Source: Marinobacter denitrificans (GTDB lineage Bacteria; Pseudomonadota; Gammaproteobacteria; Pseudomonadales; Oleiphilaceae). From it: DNA of 64,000 nucleotides. The DNA is taken from assembly GCF_008795955.1 (NCBI RefSeq), contig NZ_VMHN01000002.1, positions 124,001 through 188,000 on the forward strand, read 5' to 3'. The stretch's first letter is position 1, and each line of letters opens with the position of its first letter. Under the pieces are notes generated by a model, which was given only the letters and a program-made list of their open reading frames with translations, was not told where the DNA came from and ran no database searches. The position numbers and the translations under genes are program-made. Below are positions 35,165-43,929 of this stretch, piece by piece.

Positions 35165-37654
35165 TTACTCCAGCTTGAGCTGTTTCAGCATTTTGCGTGT
35201 GATCGGCCGCCGCGCCTCCTCGTAGCCCTCCCAGGGATCTGCCTTGAGGGCACTGAGGCGACGGCGCACATTGTTAATCGTATATCGGTTTGCCGTCGCA
35301 TTGGCGCTGAGTTCATCCCACCGCAGAGGTGTTGCTACGGTGGCGCCTTCGTTCGCCCTGGTCGAATAGCGGGCAATACTGGTACTGCCGCGGCTATTGC
35401 GCAGATAGTCGATAAATACTTTTCCCTTGCGCTTTGTTTTTGACATGTTGGTGGTCAGGTTCCCGGGGTCATCACTGGCATGAGCCCTGGAAATGGCCTG
35501 GGCAAGCGCTTTTGCCTGTCCCCAGTCCAGCTCCGGTTTGACGGGGACAATAAGGTGGAGCCCTTTGCCGCCCGTCGCCTGAAGAAAGCTGTTCAGGCCC
35601 AGGGTCGTCAGCCGCTCACGAAGACTTTTTGCCGTCTTCGCGATTACCCTCCATGGGAGGCCCGGGCCAGGGTCCAGATCGAAAACGAGGGTATCGGGGC
35701 GTTCCAGATCATCGATCCGACACCCCCATGGGTGAAATTCGAGTACCCCAAACTGGACCAGCCAAACCAGATCCGTCGCTGAGCCTATATAGACATAATC
35801 CGATGTGCCTCCCTGCTTTTCGGGAATGGCCACGCGAGGGACCTCCTTGGCAAAGTTTGTGTCGGGATGCTTCTGGAAAAAACACTCGCCCTTCAGGCCC
35901 TCCGGACAACGGAGCAGAGACAGCGGGCGCTCCTTCAGGTGTGGAAGAATCCATGGCGCTAATGCTTCGTAATGTCGGGCAACATCAGCCTTGGTTATCC
36001 CCTGCTCGGGGTAGAGGGGCCTGTCCGGGTGGGTAATGGCCACGTTAGCCACCGTATTTCCGGATGATTTTCCGGGTTTGCCGCTATCCTGGCTCATTTG
36101 CACCTCTCTCGCAGATTTGTCTTCTCGCAGGCCCCGGAATACCGGATGTCGCAGCACGCCACTGGCGGTTTTGTCCGTAAACGCCACATCGACCACCATC
36201 TCTGGCCTCACCCAGCGGGCGTCATCCGCCTCTGGCGGCCGCTCTGCGAACGGCTGGGATTCGATCTCAATGTTTTTCAGCGACTTGAACAGAGCAGTTA
36301 GCTGTCGGCTGCTGAAGCCCGACCCGACTCGCCCGGCATAGACCAGCCGGCCCCTGTCATAGGTGCCCAGCAATAGCGAACCGAAGCCTTGTCGCTTGCC
36401 TGATCCCGCAGTGAAGCCGCCAACCACGAACTCATCCTGGTGAGTACACTTGGTTTTTATCCAGCTACTTTGCCGGCCGTCTCGGTAACCTGCCTCGATC
36501 TGCTTGGAAACCATGCCTTCCAGGCCCAGTTCACAGACTTCTTTGAAAAATCCAGCACCTTGACCCTGAACGTGATCCGAGTAGCGAATCAAGGTTCCGT
36601 CCACTGAGCGGAGTAACTTTAAAAGTGCGTTTTTTCGCTCGAGCAGGGGAGTTTTGAGCAGGCTGTGATCATTCAGAAATAGCAGGTCGAATATCTGGTA
36701 GGCGATCTGGCCCCGCGGTATCTTTTTGCGGCCCAGATACTCCTGAAGTTTGCGAAAACTGGTGGACCCGTCGGGTTGCGGAACCACTACCTCGCCGTCG
36801 ATAAGAGCATTTTTTGCGGGCAGGGCCTGCAGGGCATCGCGAATCTCGGGAAATCGTCGGGTCCAGTCCTTGCCATTGCGAGTGAGCAGAGTGACCCTGC
36901 CGTTGCTCAACCGGGCCAACAGACGGTAGCCGTCAAACTTGAGCTCATGGAGCCACTGATCGCCCTCAGGAGGTGCGTCCCTGAGTGTTGCCAGTTGCAC
37001 GGGAGGTTGCCCAGGTAATTGGTCAGGCCGACTGTGCGTAACTCCGGCAGCGAATTCAGGCTCGGAAAACTTCGGAGAGGCCCCCTCTGCAATCTGGTCC
37101 ATGGTGCGGCCGGTTTTCACGCTTTGATCAGATGCGGAGGGTGCGGAGGGTACGGCGGAATCCGGCACCTGGTGATCATCAGAGCGCTTGATCAAGAGCC
37201 ATTGCTTTTTGGATTTGCCCCCGGTCTTTTTTCTGTCCCGAATGCGAACCAGTGTCCAGTGGCCGCTGAGCTTCTCCCCCTGAAGCTCGAAATCGAGACG
37301 GTCGGCCCGGGGCTTCTCCCTCGGCTGCCACGAACCCCGGTCCCATAACATGACGGTTCCGCCGCCATATTCCTTCTGCGGAATGACGCCTTCAAAATCC
37401 CCGTAGTCAAGGGGATGATCCTCTACCTCGATTGCCAGCTTTTTTTCCCCTGGCTTCAAGCTCGGACCTTTCGGTACTGCCCAGCTACGGAAGACGCCAT
37501 CGTACTCGAGGCGAAGATCAAAATGGTCGTGACTTGCGGCGTGTTTGTGCATGACATAGCGATACTCGCCAGTCCCTTTCACCTCGGCACCGGAGGGTTC
37601 TGCGGTACGTTTGAAGTTTCGCTTTTTGCGGTAACTGGCCAGTTTGTCTGGCAT
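35165..37654 (-). CDS. ligD: multidomain DNA ligase D
   Basis: 829 residues with Pseudomonas-type order: phosphoesterase (about 25-170, HKHAASHDHFDLRLEYDG), ATP-dependent ligase (about 215-510, adenylation motif ELKFDGYRLLA with the nucleophilic Lys, then SWIKTKC) and an archaeo-eukaryotic primase-like polymerase (about 545-810, THPDRPLYPEQGITKAD, VFDLDPGPGLPW, TGGKGLHLIVPV). It trims, fills and seals double-strand breaks with Ku. The start is 5 bp after the sodC stop and its own RBS is weak, so translation may depend on coupling. Confidence 0.96.
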   Translation of the reverse strand: MPDKLASYRKKRNFKRTAEPSGAEVKGTGEYRYVMHKHAASHDHFDLRLEYDGVFRSWAVPKGPSLKPGEKKLAIEVEDHPLDYGDFEGVIPQKEYGGGTVMLWDRGSWQPREKPRADRLDFELQGEKLSGHWTLVRIRDRKKTGGKSKKQWLLIKRSDDHQVPDSAVPSAPSASDQSVKTGRTMDQIAEGASPKFSEPEFAAGVTHSRPDQLPGQPPVQLATLRDAPPEGDQWLHELKFDGYRLLARLSNGRVTLLTRNGKDWTRRFPEIRDALQALPAKNALIDGEVVVPQPDGSTSFRKLQEYLGRKKIPRGQIAYQIFDLLFLNDHSLLKTPLLERKNALLKLLRSVDGTLIRYSDHVQGQGAGFFKEVCELGLEGMVSKQIEAGYRDGRQSSWIKTKCTHQDEFVVGGFTAGSGKRQGFGSLLLGTYDRGRLVYAGRVGSGFSSRQLTALFKSLKNIEIESQPFAERPPEADDARWVRPEMVVDVAFTDKTASGVLRHPVFRGLREDKSAREVQMSQDSGKPGKSSGNTVANVAITHPDRPLYPEQGITKADVARHYEALAPWILPHLKERPLSLLRCPEGLKGECFFQKHPDTNFAKEVPRVAIPEKQGGTSDYVYIGSATDLVWLVQFGVLEFHPWGCRIDDLERPDTLVFDLDPGPGLPWRVIAKTAKSLRERLTTLGLNSFLQATGGKGLHLIVPVKPELDWGQAKALAQAISRAHASDDPGNLTTNMSKTKRKGKVFIDYLRNSRGSTSIARYSTRANEGATVATPLRWDELSANATANRYTINNVRRRLSALKADPWEGYEEARRPITRKMLKQLKLE

Positions 37655-37659
37655 AAGCG

Positions 37660-38286
37660 TTATCCGGGGTCCAGCACCCCACAGGCAATGGCATCGCCAC
37701 TTCCACCTGCAGAGTCCTCTTCGTCTGAATAGCTGTCCCGGCGGGCATGAAGCACCAACGCTCTGTTCTCAAAATCGTTACTGGAAACCCGGGGTGCATA
37801 GACTGGCGTGATCGCCTTACCGTCAGGATCCACGTACAGGTTGGGAAGGTCGCCCGTGTGACCTTGCTCCCAGGGGCCGGCGTGATTGCCTTTGAAACCG
37901 GGGTCCCAGTGCTCCCCCGCCTCTTTTGCAGGTTCACGGGAAGGGCTTGCGGTATCGGTGTCCTCCGTCCGACCCGACTCGCAGCTGTCCCCTTCATGGA
38001 TATGAAATCCGTGGAGTCCCGGTTCAAGTCCCTTCAGGGCTGGCTCAATGACCACGCCAGTTGCTCGCTGGCTTATGCGCACCGTTCCGATCACTTCTTG
38101 CTGATCCTGCTGATCCGCGGAGGTGGATTTCATCTCTACGGTCAACGCTTTCTGCCCGGTCTCTTCGGTCGGGCTATTCATGTCCGTACGTTCGCCGTAA
38201 CCACTCACCATGGTCGGCGTGAACAGGATCACGGCAGGCAACAGGCTTGCCCCCAGCCAGGTTCTCAAGGGGTTCACAAAGTACAT
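37660..38286 (-). CDS. sodC: Cu/Zn superoxide dismutase, copy 1
   Basis: 208 residues from the ATG at 38286 (GGAGG 8 nt upstream; the ATG 15 bp earlier overlaps that RBS). A signal peptide occupies about 1-28. The Cu and Zn ligands are all visible: GFHIH, GEHWDP, NHAGP, GHTGDLPNL and LVLHARRDSYSD. It has an unusually acidic N-terminal extension (about 30-55) and a longer insert between metal motifs than the neighbouring copy. It destroys periplasmic superoxide. It directly precedes ligD (5 bp). Confidence 0.93.
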   Translation of the reverse strand: MYFVNPLRTWLGASLLPAVILFTPTMVSGYGERTDMNSPTEETGQKALTVEMKSTSADQQDQQEVIGTVRISQRATGVVIEPALKGLEPGLHGFHIHEGDSCESGRTEDTDTASPSREPAKEAGEHWDPGFKGNHAGPWEQGHTGDLPNLYVDPDGKAITPVYAPRVSSNDFENRALVLHARRDSYSDEEDSAGGSGDAIACGVLDPG

Positions 38287-38332
38287 AACCTTGTCCTCCA
38301 TTCAGAAGAGCAGGGCGGGAAACCGCAGCCCC

Positions 38333-38884
38333 TCATTCAAACCGGACAACGCCGCAAGCAACGCGGCTGCCTCCTCCTCCGAGAGGTTCCGGGTTATCAG
38401 AGTAGTTGTCTCCACCTTTGTGGATCACCAGGGCCCTGCCATCGAAGTCGTCGAAAGACAGCCGCGGCGCCAGCTCCGGTTGGTTGGCTTCGCCTTGCTC
38501 ACTGACATAAAGTGCGGGAAGGTCTCCGAGGTGCCCGTCAGTTTCCAGAGGGCCTGCATGCTCTCCGGATTCTTGCGGGTCGTAGTGACCCCCGGCCGCC
38601 GCTGCCGCTGTCGGTTTCCCATCTTTTTCGGCTGGCTCACAATCCGGGTTCTGATGAAGATGAAATCCATGCAGGCCGGGCTCCAGGCCCTTAAGCTCGG
38701 GTATCAGTAGTGCGCCATACTGGTGTTCTTTCACCGTAATGGAGCCGATGGACCTACCCACCCCCTCTGGGCTGACCTGATGCATCTCGACTTCTATCGA
38801 CTCATTGGCATGGCCCACGTGCGGAGCTGTTGCGAGAGCGAGGGAGGCAGTAAACAGGCTTGCTTTGTGAATACGGGTTCTCAT
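38333..38884 (-). CDS. sodC: Cu/Zn superoxide dismutase, copy 2
   Basis: 183 residues with a signal peptide ending near VGHANES. Ligand motifs: GFHLH, GGHYDP, EHAGP, GHLGDLPALYV and LVIHKGGDNYSD, followed by RVACGVV. It is a classic bacterial SodC in length. GGAG lies 8 nt before the ATG. With 46 bp to the next sodC, the tandem pair is likely co-transcribed; the copies are diverged, not a recent duplication. Confidence 0.94.
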   Translation of the reverse strand: MRTRIHKASLFTASLALATAPHVGHANESIEVEMHQVSPEGVGRSIGSITVKEHQYGALLIPELKGLEPGLHGFHLHQNPDCEPAEKDGKPTAAAAAGGHYDPQESGEHAGPLETDGHLGDLPALYVSEQGEANQPELAPRLSFDDFDGRALVIHKGGDNYSDNPEPLGGGGSRVACGVVRFE

Positions 38885-38921
38885 TTCCTCGGCTCCTTTA
38901 TTCCTTGATTAGCTGCCGCCT

Positions 38922-39368
38922 TCACGCACCCTGCTTGAGGGTGGTTTCTATCCACGCACGATGGCGCCGCTCGTCTTCAAGCCCACGCTTGAGCAGCGTG
39001 TGGATATGGCTCGGGAAGTCCTCTTCGACCATGCTTTCATACTTGCTGTTCGTCTGGTCTTCGTTGGTTTTCATCGCCTTCAGGATGGCGTCGTCTCCGG
39101 CAAGGTCTGCCAACTGGACCTTGCCTTTTGTAAGCACCTTCTTGAAGTCACCGCTGTCCGGTGGGGTTCCACCCTCTTTGCGGATAACCTCACTCAGATC
39201 ACTGATGTGGCGTTCGTGATCTCTCAGGAACTCCTGCAGCTTGGCCTTGGCGCTACCGTCATCAAGCCGGTCAATGGCTTCCTGATAGGCAGCAACGGCA
39301 TCGTAGTCCAGTTCGACAACGTCGGTCAGCTTCTTGATGATCGAATCGGCGTTAAGTGTCTGATTCAT
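38922..39368 (-). CDS. DUF2383 ferritin-like four-helix protein (PA2169 type)
   Basis: 148 residues from the ATG at 39368 (GGAGA 8 nt upstream; the earlier ATG at 39383 is too near AAGGAA). Four amphipathic helices with ELDYDAVAAYQEAIDRL and LEDERRHRAWIE, the latter containing an ERRH pair like ferritin-fold metal ligands. The family is found in stress regions, including the Pseudomonas aeruginosa stationary-phase gene region. Metal binding is inference. Confidence 0.88.
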   Translation of the reverse strand: MNQTLNADSIIKKLTDVVELDYDAVAAYQEAIDRLDDGSAKAKLQEFLRDHERHISDLSEVIRKEGGTPPDSGDFKKVLTKGKVQLADLAGDDAILKAMKTNEDQTNSKYESMVEEDFPSHIHTLLKRGLEDERRHRAWIETTLKQGA

Positions 39369-39440
39369 TCTCGGCTCTCCCATTTCCTTGTTTGATACTC
39401 TGGCATTGTCAATGCCCCGCCAAGCCGGCGGGGCTGCGGA

Positions 39441-39779
39441 TCATGCCGCCAGTTCCTTGCAGATATCGGCACACTCCAGGCACAAACGGGCACACTCCTG
39501 GCAGTGCTCGTGGTCATGCTTGCTGCACTCATCTCCACAGGCTTTGCAGATGGCCGCACACATCTGCGCAATGGTTGTGGCGCATTCACTACGCCTTGCC
39601 ATCGCTCCCGCTGTGAAGCGGCATGCCTCAGCGCAGTCCATATCCAGCTGAATGCACCGCGCCATATGCGCTACGTTGTCCTCTTTCAGACATGCTACGG
39701 AGCAGTAATCACATGCGGCAGCACACCGATAGCAAGCTGCGATACAGGCCTCGATGGCATTCTTATCGGGTTCACCCAT
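39441..39779 (-). CDS. cysteine-rich four-helix copper-binding protein (DUF326/Csp-like)
   Basis: 112 residues from the ATG at 39779 (AGGAGG 8 nt upstream). About eighteen cysteines occur mostly as CxxxC along helices (CIAACYRCAAACDYC, CAAICKACGDEC, CARLCLECADIC), as in cytosolic copper storage proteins that line a helix bundle with Cu(I). No signal peptide, so cytosolic (Csp3-like). It heads the minus-strand run that continues through the SODs to the NHEJ genes, and its copper may relate to the two Cu-SODs (inference). Confidence 0.9.
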   Translation of the reverse strand: MGEPDKNAIEACIAACYRCAAACDYCSVACLKEDNVAHMARCIQLDMDCAEACRFTAGAMARRSECATTIAQMCAAICKACGDECSKHDHEHCQECARLCLECADICKELAA

Positions 39780-40395
39780 GATCATTCCTCCTTAGTTGAA
39801 TCGGTTCATCCTGCGCGCCGACCGTCCGATATCCCCTGTTCATCCTCTCGAATTCGATTGGATTACATCGCCGGCGCATTCGGGCTATTACCACACCTTG
39901 AGAGCAAGCGAAGAACAGGCCAGCTCGAGGAATATGAAGAGGTAGTAATTGCTGAAGCGGGCCGGGTGCTGCTACCGGGCCCTAGAGGCGTAACTCGGCA
40001 AGCGGTTTCAGGGTCTCAGGTAGCGCGTAGGGAAGATGGGCGATGCCCGGCAAAGGTACTTGTGCCCATTTTTACAATTGCAGCGGTAATTTTTTCTGGT
40101 TATCTGCAGGTTGCCTCATCAAGTAAGCTTTTGTAATGCGCGAAAATAATATGTCAATTTTGGTGATGTATTTTTTCAAAAGATCTGTAATAACATGTAA
40201 TTACGGTGTAACTTTATTGCCATGAAGCATCACTTAAACTTCATTAATATCATGTAGTTGGTGATCTTTTTAGTGAGGTAGTCTATTGTTACATAGGTTA
40301 ACCAAGTAGAACGATGGACAACGGACTTTGGTTCCATCCAGAAAATCTGTACACATTCGTCGTCAAGTTGTGTCACTCCTATGGAGGTAGGTCGC
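39780..40395. other. long divergent intergenic region, copper protein / Crp-Fnr 2
   Basis: 616 bp. The left 250 bp has normal GC and no supported gene; the right part (40100-40330) is AT-rich. The palindrome at 40288-40301 lies 95 bp before the Crp/Fnr ATG. A GCGGTAATTTTTTCTGG motif is at about 40083-40099. Promoters for the copper/SOD/NHEJ run and for the regulator must be here, but I cannot place -35/-10 boxes with confidence. Confidence 0.4.
40288..40301. promoter_or_regulatory. candidate Crp/Fnr-type operator (GTTAC-ATAG-GTTAA)
   Basis: On the other strand it reads TTAAC-CTAT-GTAAC. Right arm exact, left arm three of five. It is 95 bp upstream of the Crp/Fnr copy 2 start, in an AT-rich promoter region, which suits autoregulation. 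Confidence 0.4.
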
Positions 40396-41235
40396 ATGGC
40401 TGAGGAGCTGATCAAGGCCCTTACTAAAGATAGTTACGATGTTTCTCAGTTATCAGAGGATGAACGCCTTCTGCTGGCGGAAATAAAACCTCAACGCTTA
40501 CACTTTGAAAAAGATTCCGTCGTTTTCCGTGAAGAGGAACCCGCAAACTATTTCCTGCTGATGAAAGAGGGAATCTGTTTCAATCACCGGCACCTGGAGG
40601 ATGGAAGCCGGCAGGTCATGGATCTTTATTTTCCAGGTGAGGTCATTGCTCTGAGTGAACTTCCCCTGGAGGCTCATGTTAGTGGCCTTACAACACTTTC
40701 TGATGCTGTAATCCTCGCTTATGACAAAGCTGAAATTACTGAGAAGTGTTCCCGTACGGCCAGACTGTCAAGACTGTTTATGGAGCTCCTGTTCCGGGAA
40801 CAGGCCATCCTGACAGAACGCCTGGTGGAGGTGGCGCGCCACAGTGCCAATAAACGCGTAGCCCACTTTTTGCTGGATATTAATCAACGGCTCCCTCCTT
40901 CGACAAAGCTGCTCCACCATGCCGGAGCCGACGCCCTGTCAGCCTGTTGCTCTCCCAAAAGCCTCACAGGTTTATCGAATCTTGTCGGTATTCCCCAGGT
41001 TCTTATTGCAGACGCGCTGGGTTTAAGTATCGTTCACGTAAACCGCGTACTCCGACAGTTCAAGGAAGCTGGCTGGATTCGTATTCGTAGCCAGGGAATT
41101 GAACTACTGGATATTGATGCATTAAAGGTGGCGGCCGGGTGGGAGTCAGAAGGGGAGGCGAGATCAATTTTGCATAATCAACACGGAGCATTGAACGGTG
41201 ACACGGCGCGCTCGCACGTAAAGGACAATCAATAG
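40396..41235 (+). CDS. Crp/Fnr-family transcriptional regulator, copy 2
   Basis: 279 residues from the ATG at 40396 (GGAGG 8 nt upstream; an ATG 15 bp earlier overlaps the RBS). Sensor barrel with VVFREEEPANYFLLMKEGIC and DGSRQVMDLYFPGEVIAL, dimer helix, then HTH VLIADALGLSIVHVNRVLRQF. The recognition helix is nearly that of copy 1 (HVNR). An extra segment of about 25 residues (LHHAGADALSACCSPK) lies before the HTH. No FNR-type cysteine cluster. Ligand unknown. Confidence 0.93.
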   Translation: MAEELIKALTKDSYDVSQLSEDERLLLAEIKPQRLHFEKDSVVFREEEPANYFLLMKEGICFNHRHLEDGSRQVMDLYFPGEVIALSELPLEAHVSGLTTLSDAVILAYDKAEITEKCSRTARLSRLFMELLFREQAILTERLVEVARHSANKRVAHFLLDINQRLPPSTKLLHHAGADALSACCSPKSLTGLSNLVGIPQVLIADALGLSIVHVNRVLRQFKEAGWIRIRSQGIELLDIDALKVAAGWESEGEARSILHNQHGALNGDTARSHVKDNQ

Positions 41236-41307
41236 TCCTTTGACATTTTGGCAATCGACACATCCTCAGGCAGTATAGGTTGAAGCCAATAAGCCAGAGG
41301 TGGGTGT

Positions 41308-42408
41308 TTGAAAAAAGCCATGGTGGTTATGGGTGTGGCGTTGATGATAGCCGCACTTGCCAGTTATGCATCCCGGCCGGTTCCCGTTGAGCAGAGGCTT
41401 ATATCGATCCAGGCCCGGGAGGCATTGCCCGGTTTTGACGAGATCAGAAACGAACCCGTGGAGGTACAGGCGGCAATACTGGACCTGGGCGACGACCCAC
41501 TGGTACTGCTGAAAGCCCAGGCTGCGCTGCTTTCCTTTCCCGACATGGCTCGCACCATTCTGCCGCTTTACGCCTCCGAGCCAGAGTTCCGGGAAGTGTT
41601 ACGCACCTACGGCGAAAGTGCTCTCCCCCCCATCCATTATTTTATCAGTCAACCGATCAGCTCCATTGAGTGGATGAACGAGGCCGCCCGTCAGTACGAG
41701 CGTGCCAAGGCATACATTAGCGAGTTGCGAGGGAGGGAGCCGGCTCACCTGGAAGAAGCCGCCCCTCTTTCCCCGGAAGAACGTGGCTGGTATGCGGTGA
41801 ACTTTATACACAACGAAGGGCATGACTTTCTCGGGCAGTTTGTGGTGGACGCAACTGGGCAGACCCAGTGGGTCCAGACTGAACGGGTTACGGAAGGTAT
41901 CAGCCAGTTTTTTACCAGTGGAGTAAGGCAGCTGGAAGCAAATTACCGCACCGGGGAGGAAATTACTGCCAGCGATATCGGTTGGGCATCGGTGGATGTG
42001 TTGGTGTTCGCCAGCGCGGTGAAAGTGCTTCGTGCTGGTCGTACGGCGGCCAAGGCCACCCAGGGAGCCAGGCTTTCAACCCGATCAGCGGCATTGGCCG
42101 CCCGCATTACTGGCAGCGGACGGTTGATTCTTCGCAGTGCCCGATATGCGAAATGGCCGGTTATTCTTGGGGCCGGGTACCTGGTTGTCACTCATCCCGG
42201 TCTGATCAACGATTTTTTTGCCGAAGTGGCAGGCGTGCTTGGTGTATCTCCGGTGGCTATTCAGATCGCAGGCTGGTTGGTTATTCTTGTGCCGGCCCTG
42301 TACTTACTTAGCTGGCTGCTGTGGCCCGCAATTGCCTTGCTTCGGGGGCTTCTCGCAGTTCTGTATCGGCTTGCCGGCAGAAGGCCCGGCTATTCGGGCC
42401 TTCAATGA
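41308..42408 (+). CDS. membrane protein of unknown function
   Basis: 366 residues with a TTG start (AGAGGTGG upstream). N-terminal signal anchor (about 4-22), a soluble helical part (about 40-220) with FIHNEGHDFLGQF, and two or three C-terminal membrane helices (about 285-305, 315-350). No recognised family. It follows Crp/Fnr copy 2 by 72 bp. Its last 7 bp overlap the convergent DUF2182 gene. Confidence 0.75.
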   Translation: MKKAMVVMGVALMIAALASYASRPVPVEQRLISIQAREALPGFDEIRNEPVEVQAAILDLGDDPLVLLKAQAALLSFPDMARTILPLYASEPEFREVLRTYGESALPPIHYFISQPISSIEWMNEAARQYERAKAYISELRGREPAHLEEAAPLSPEERGWYAVNFIHNEGHDFLGQFVVDATGQTQWVQTERVTEGISQFFTSGVRQLEANYRTGEEITASDIGWASVDVLVFASAVKVLRAGRTAAKATQGARLSTRSAALAARITGSGRLILRSARYAKWPVILGAGYLVVTHPGLINDFFAEVAGVLGVSPVAIQIAGWLVILVPALYLLSWLLWPAIALLRGLLAVLYRLAGRRPGYSGLQ

Positions 42409-43178
42409 AACCCTGACGCTGCTATCACCAGAACGCCAGCGACTATCAGAGCGGTACCCGCAATGTGGCTGAGCAGTCGCGGCCGGGGCATCAGCTTCTC
42501 CGCCAGAAAATACACTGCCAGCCCACTCATCCATGCAAGGCTCATTACGCCACCGACAAACATCAACAGCATCAACGCCCAGCAACAACCGGCACAGAAC
42601 GCGCCATGTCGAATGCCCATGATAAACGCTCCGGAGAGGCCTTCTCGCCATTCCGTCAGCAGAAAGCCCACTGGCGACTGGCACTTTCCGAGACAGGCTT
42701 GCTTAAGGTGACTGAACTGGAATATCCCGGCCAACATAAGTAACGCAGCGCCAGCCAGCGGCCCAACGTTTCCCATGGCCGAGCTAAGCAGAACATTGTG
42801 GTGCAACGCCCACTGAACCAGTGCAGCAGCAGCCCCAAAGGCAGTCCAGACCGCAAGATACCCGGCCAGGAACACCCAGGTGGGAGCTATGGCTTTGTGC
42901 GAGGCTGTTCGGCGCTGGTGGATTTTCAGATAGGTCATGATCATTGGGGTGGCCCCGGGGAGCATCATGGCAACCATCATGACTCCCCACATGATGAGGG
43001 CAGTATTGAGCAGGTTCAGATTCCATTCTCCCGCGCCGGCCCCTGACATCGGCATGGCCGTGATGTCGGACGACGTTCCCAGGAGGAGATGCGCCCATGC
43101 CAACGCCGACACTGCTACCAGAGCGGCGCCAATCAGCGCCCGCTCCAGTGAATGCATTTTCGCCATTGTCAGTTCCAT
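42402..43178 (-). CDS. DUF2182 integral membrane protein
   Basis: 258 residues, about six helices. Family features: WGVMMVAMMLPGATPMI, HLKQACLGKCQSP and GAFCAGCCWALMLLMFVGG with paired Cys. DUF2182 proteins commonly pair with DUF1326, encoded just upstream (17 bp). Metal handling has been suggested from the Cys/Met/His content; unproven. GGAGG precedes the start. Confidence 0.88.
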   Translation of the reverse strand: MELTMAKMHSLERALIGAALVAVSALAWAHLLLGTSSDITAMPMSGAGAGEWNLNLLNTALIMWGVMMVAMMLPGATPMIMTYLKIHQRRTASHKAIAPTWVFLAGYLAVWTAFGAAAALVQWALHHNVLLSSAMGNVGPLAGAALLMLAGIFQFSHLKQACLGKCQSPVGFLLTEWREGLSGAFIMGIRHGAFCAGCCWALMLLMFVGGVMSLAWMSGLAVYFLAEKLMPRPRLLSHIAGTALIVAGVLVIAASGFH

Positions 43179-43195
43179 AAGGTTTACCTCCGGGG

Positions 43196-43801
43196 CTAGG
43201 GCCCGGCGTATTCGAATGCTGAGTAGAGCGCTGATCTTTCGGTCAGATCCACTTGCAAGCCGTGATTCTGATGCCGCAGGGACCGGGACTTGGCCACCAC
43301 CAGCGAATGACCCGGCGCCACGGCAAACGGATGATTGCTGATTGTCACATCCCGGCCATTCTGCCCTTCAATGGCGTTGACCCTGGTTTCATCGGAGGCA
43401 CCTATGGTGAGATGTCGAAGACCTCTTTCGACCACGAAGCCAATAGGTTGCCTTTCTACCGCGAGCACTTCGCCAATCATCGATGCCAGCAGTTCCGGGT
43501 GGCCACCCGCCTTGCCGCTGAACACATTGCCCAGCGCCTCCTGCTGCTGCTCGTCGGCTCGCTCGTCAAGGTACAGAATTGCCTTCCAGTTACCATCGGC
43601 CATGAGTCCCGGGGAATTCAGTACCACCGCGATGTTCAGGTCATCTAACGGGACCTCTCCATAGTGGCCGTTCGCGATGTGCCACCCCACCATGGCGGTA
43701 CAGTCGCCTTCCGTCGGTGACTCCTGGTAGACGCACGGGCAGGCGCCCTTGCACGTGCAGCTTTCTAGGTATTCTCCCTGCATTTTCCATTCAGTGGTCA
43801 T
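43196..43801 (-). CDS. DUF1326 protein
   Basis: 201 residues. The N-terminal CTCKGACPCVYQ cysteine motif defines the family; no signal peptide or membrane helix. Function unknown; the constant partner is DUF2182. GGGAG precedes the ATG. It is divergent from the STAND regulator gene, with 128 bp between them. Confidence 0.88.
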   Translation of the reverse strand: MTTEWKMQGEYLESCTCKGACPCVYQESPTEGDCTAMVGWHIANGHYGEVPLDDLNIAVVLNSPGLMADGNWKAILYLDERADEQQQEALGNVFSGKAGGHPELLASMIGEVLAVERQPIGFVVERGLRHLTIGASDETRVNAIEGQNGRDVTISNHPFAVAPGHSLVVAKSRSLRHQNHGLQVDLTERSALYSAFEYAGP

Positions 43802-43929
43802 GTCTCTGCTCCCTTCGTGGTTGCGGGTTTATCTGGTATTACTGCTATTGTCAGTTATAGCTCTGAATGCGTGATTTGACGTGATGAGGAAATGAGAATT
43901 TTGTGAGAATGTAGCCGCAGGAGGCTGCC

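Noticed and set aside
39504..40136. 210-codon plus frame running from the copper protein gene into the gap
   Set aside because: First half is antisense to the cysteine-rich gene; the rest has no family or RBS support.
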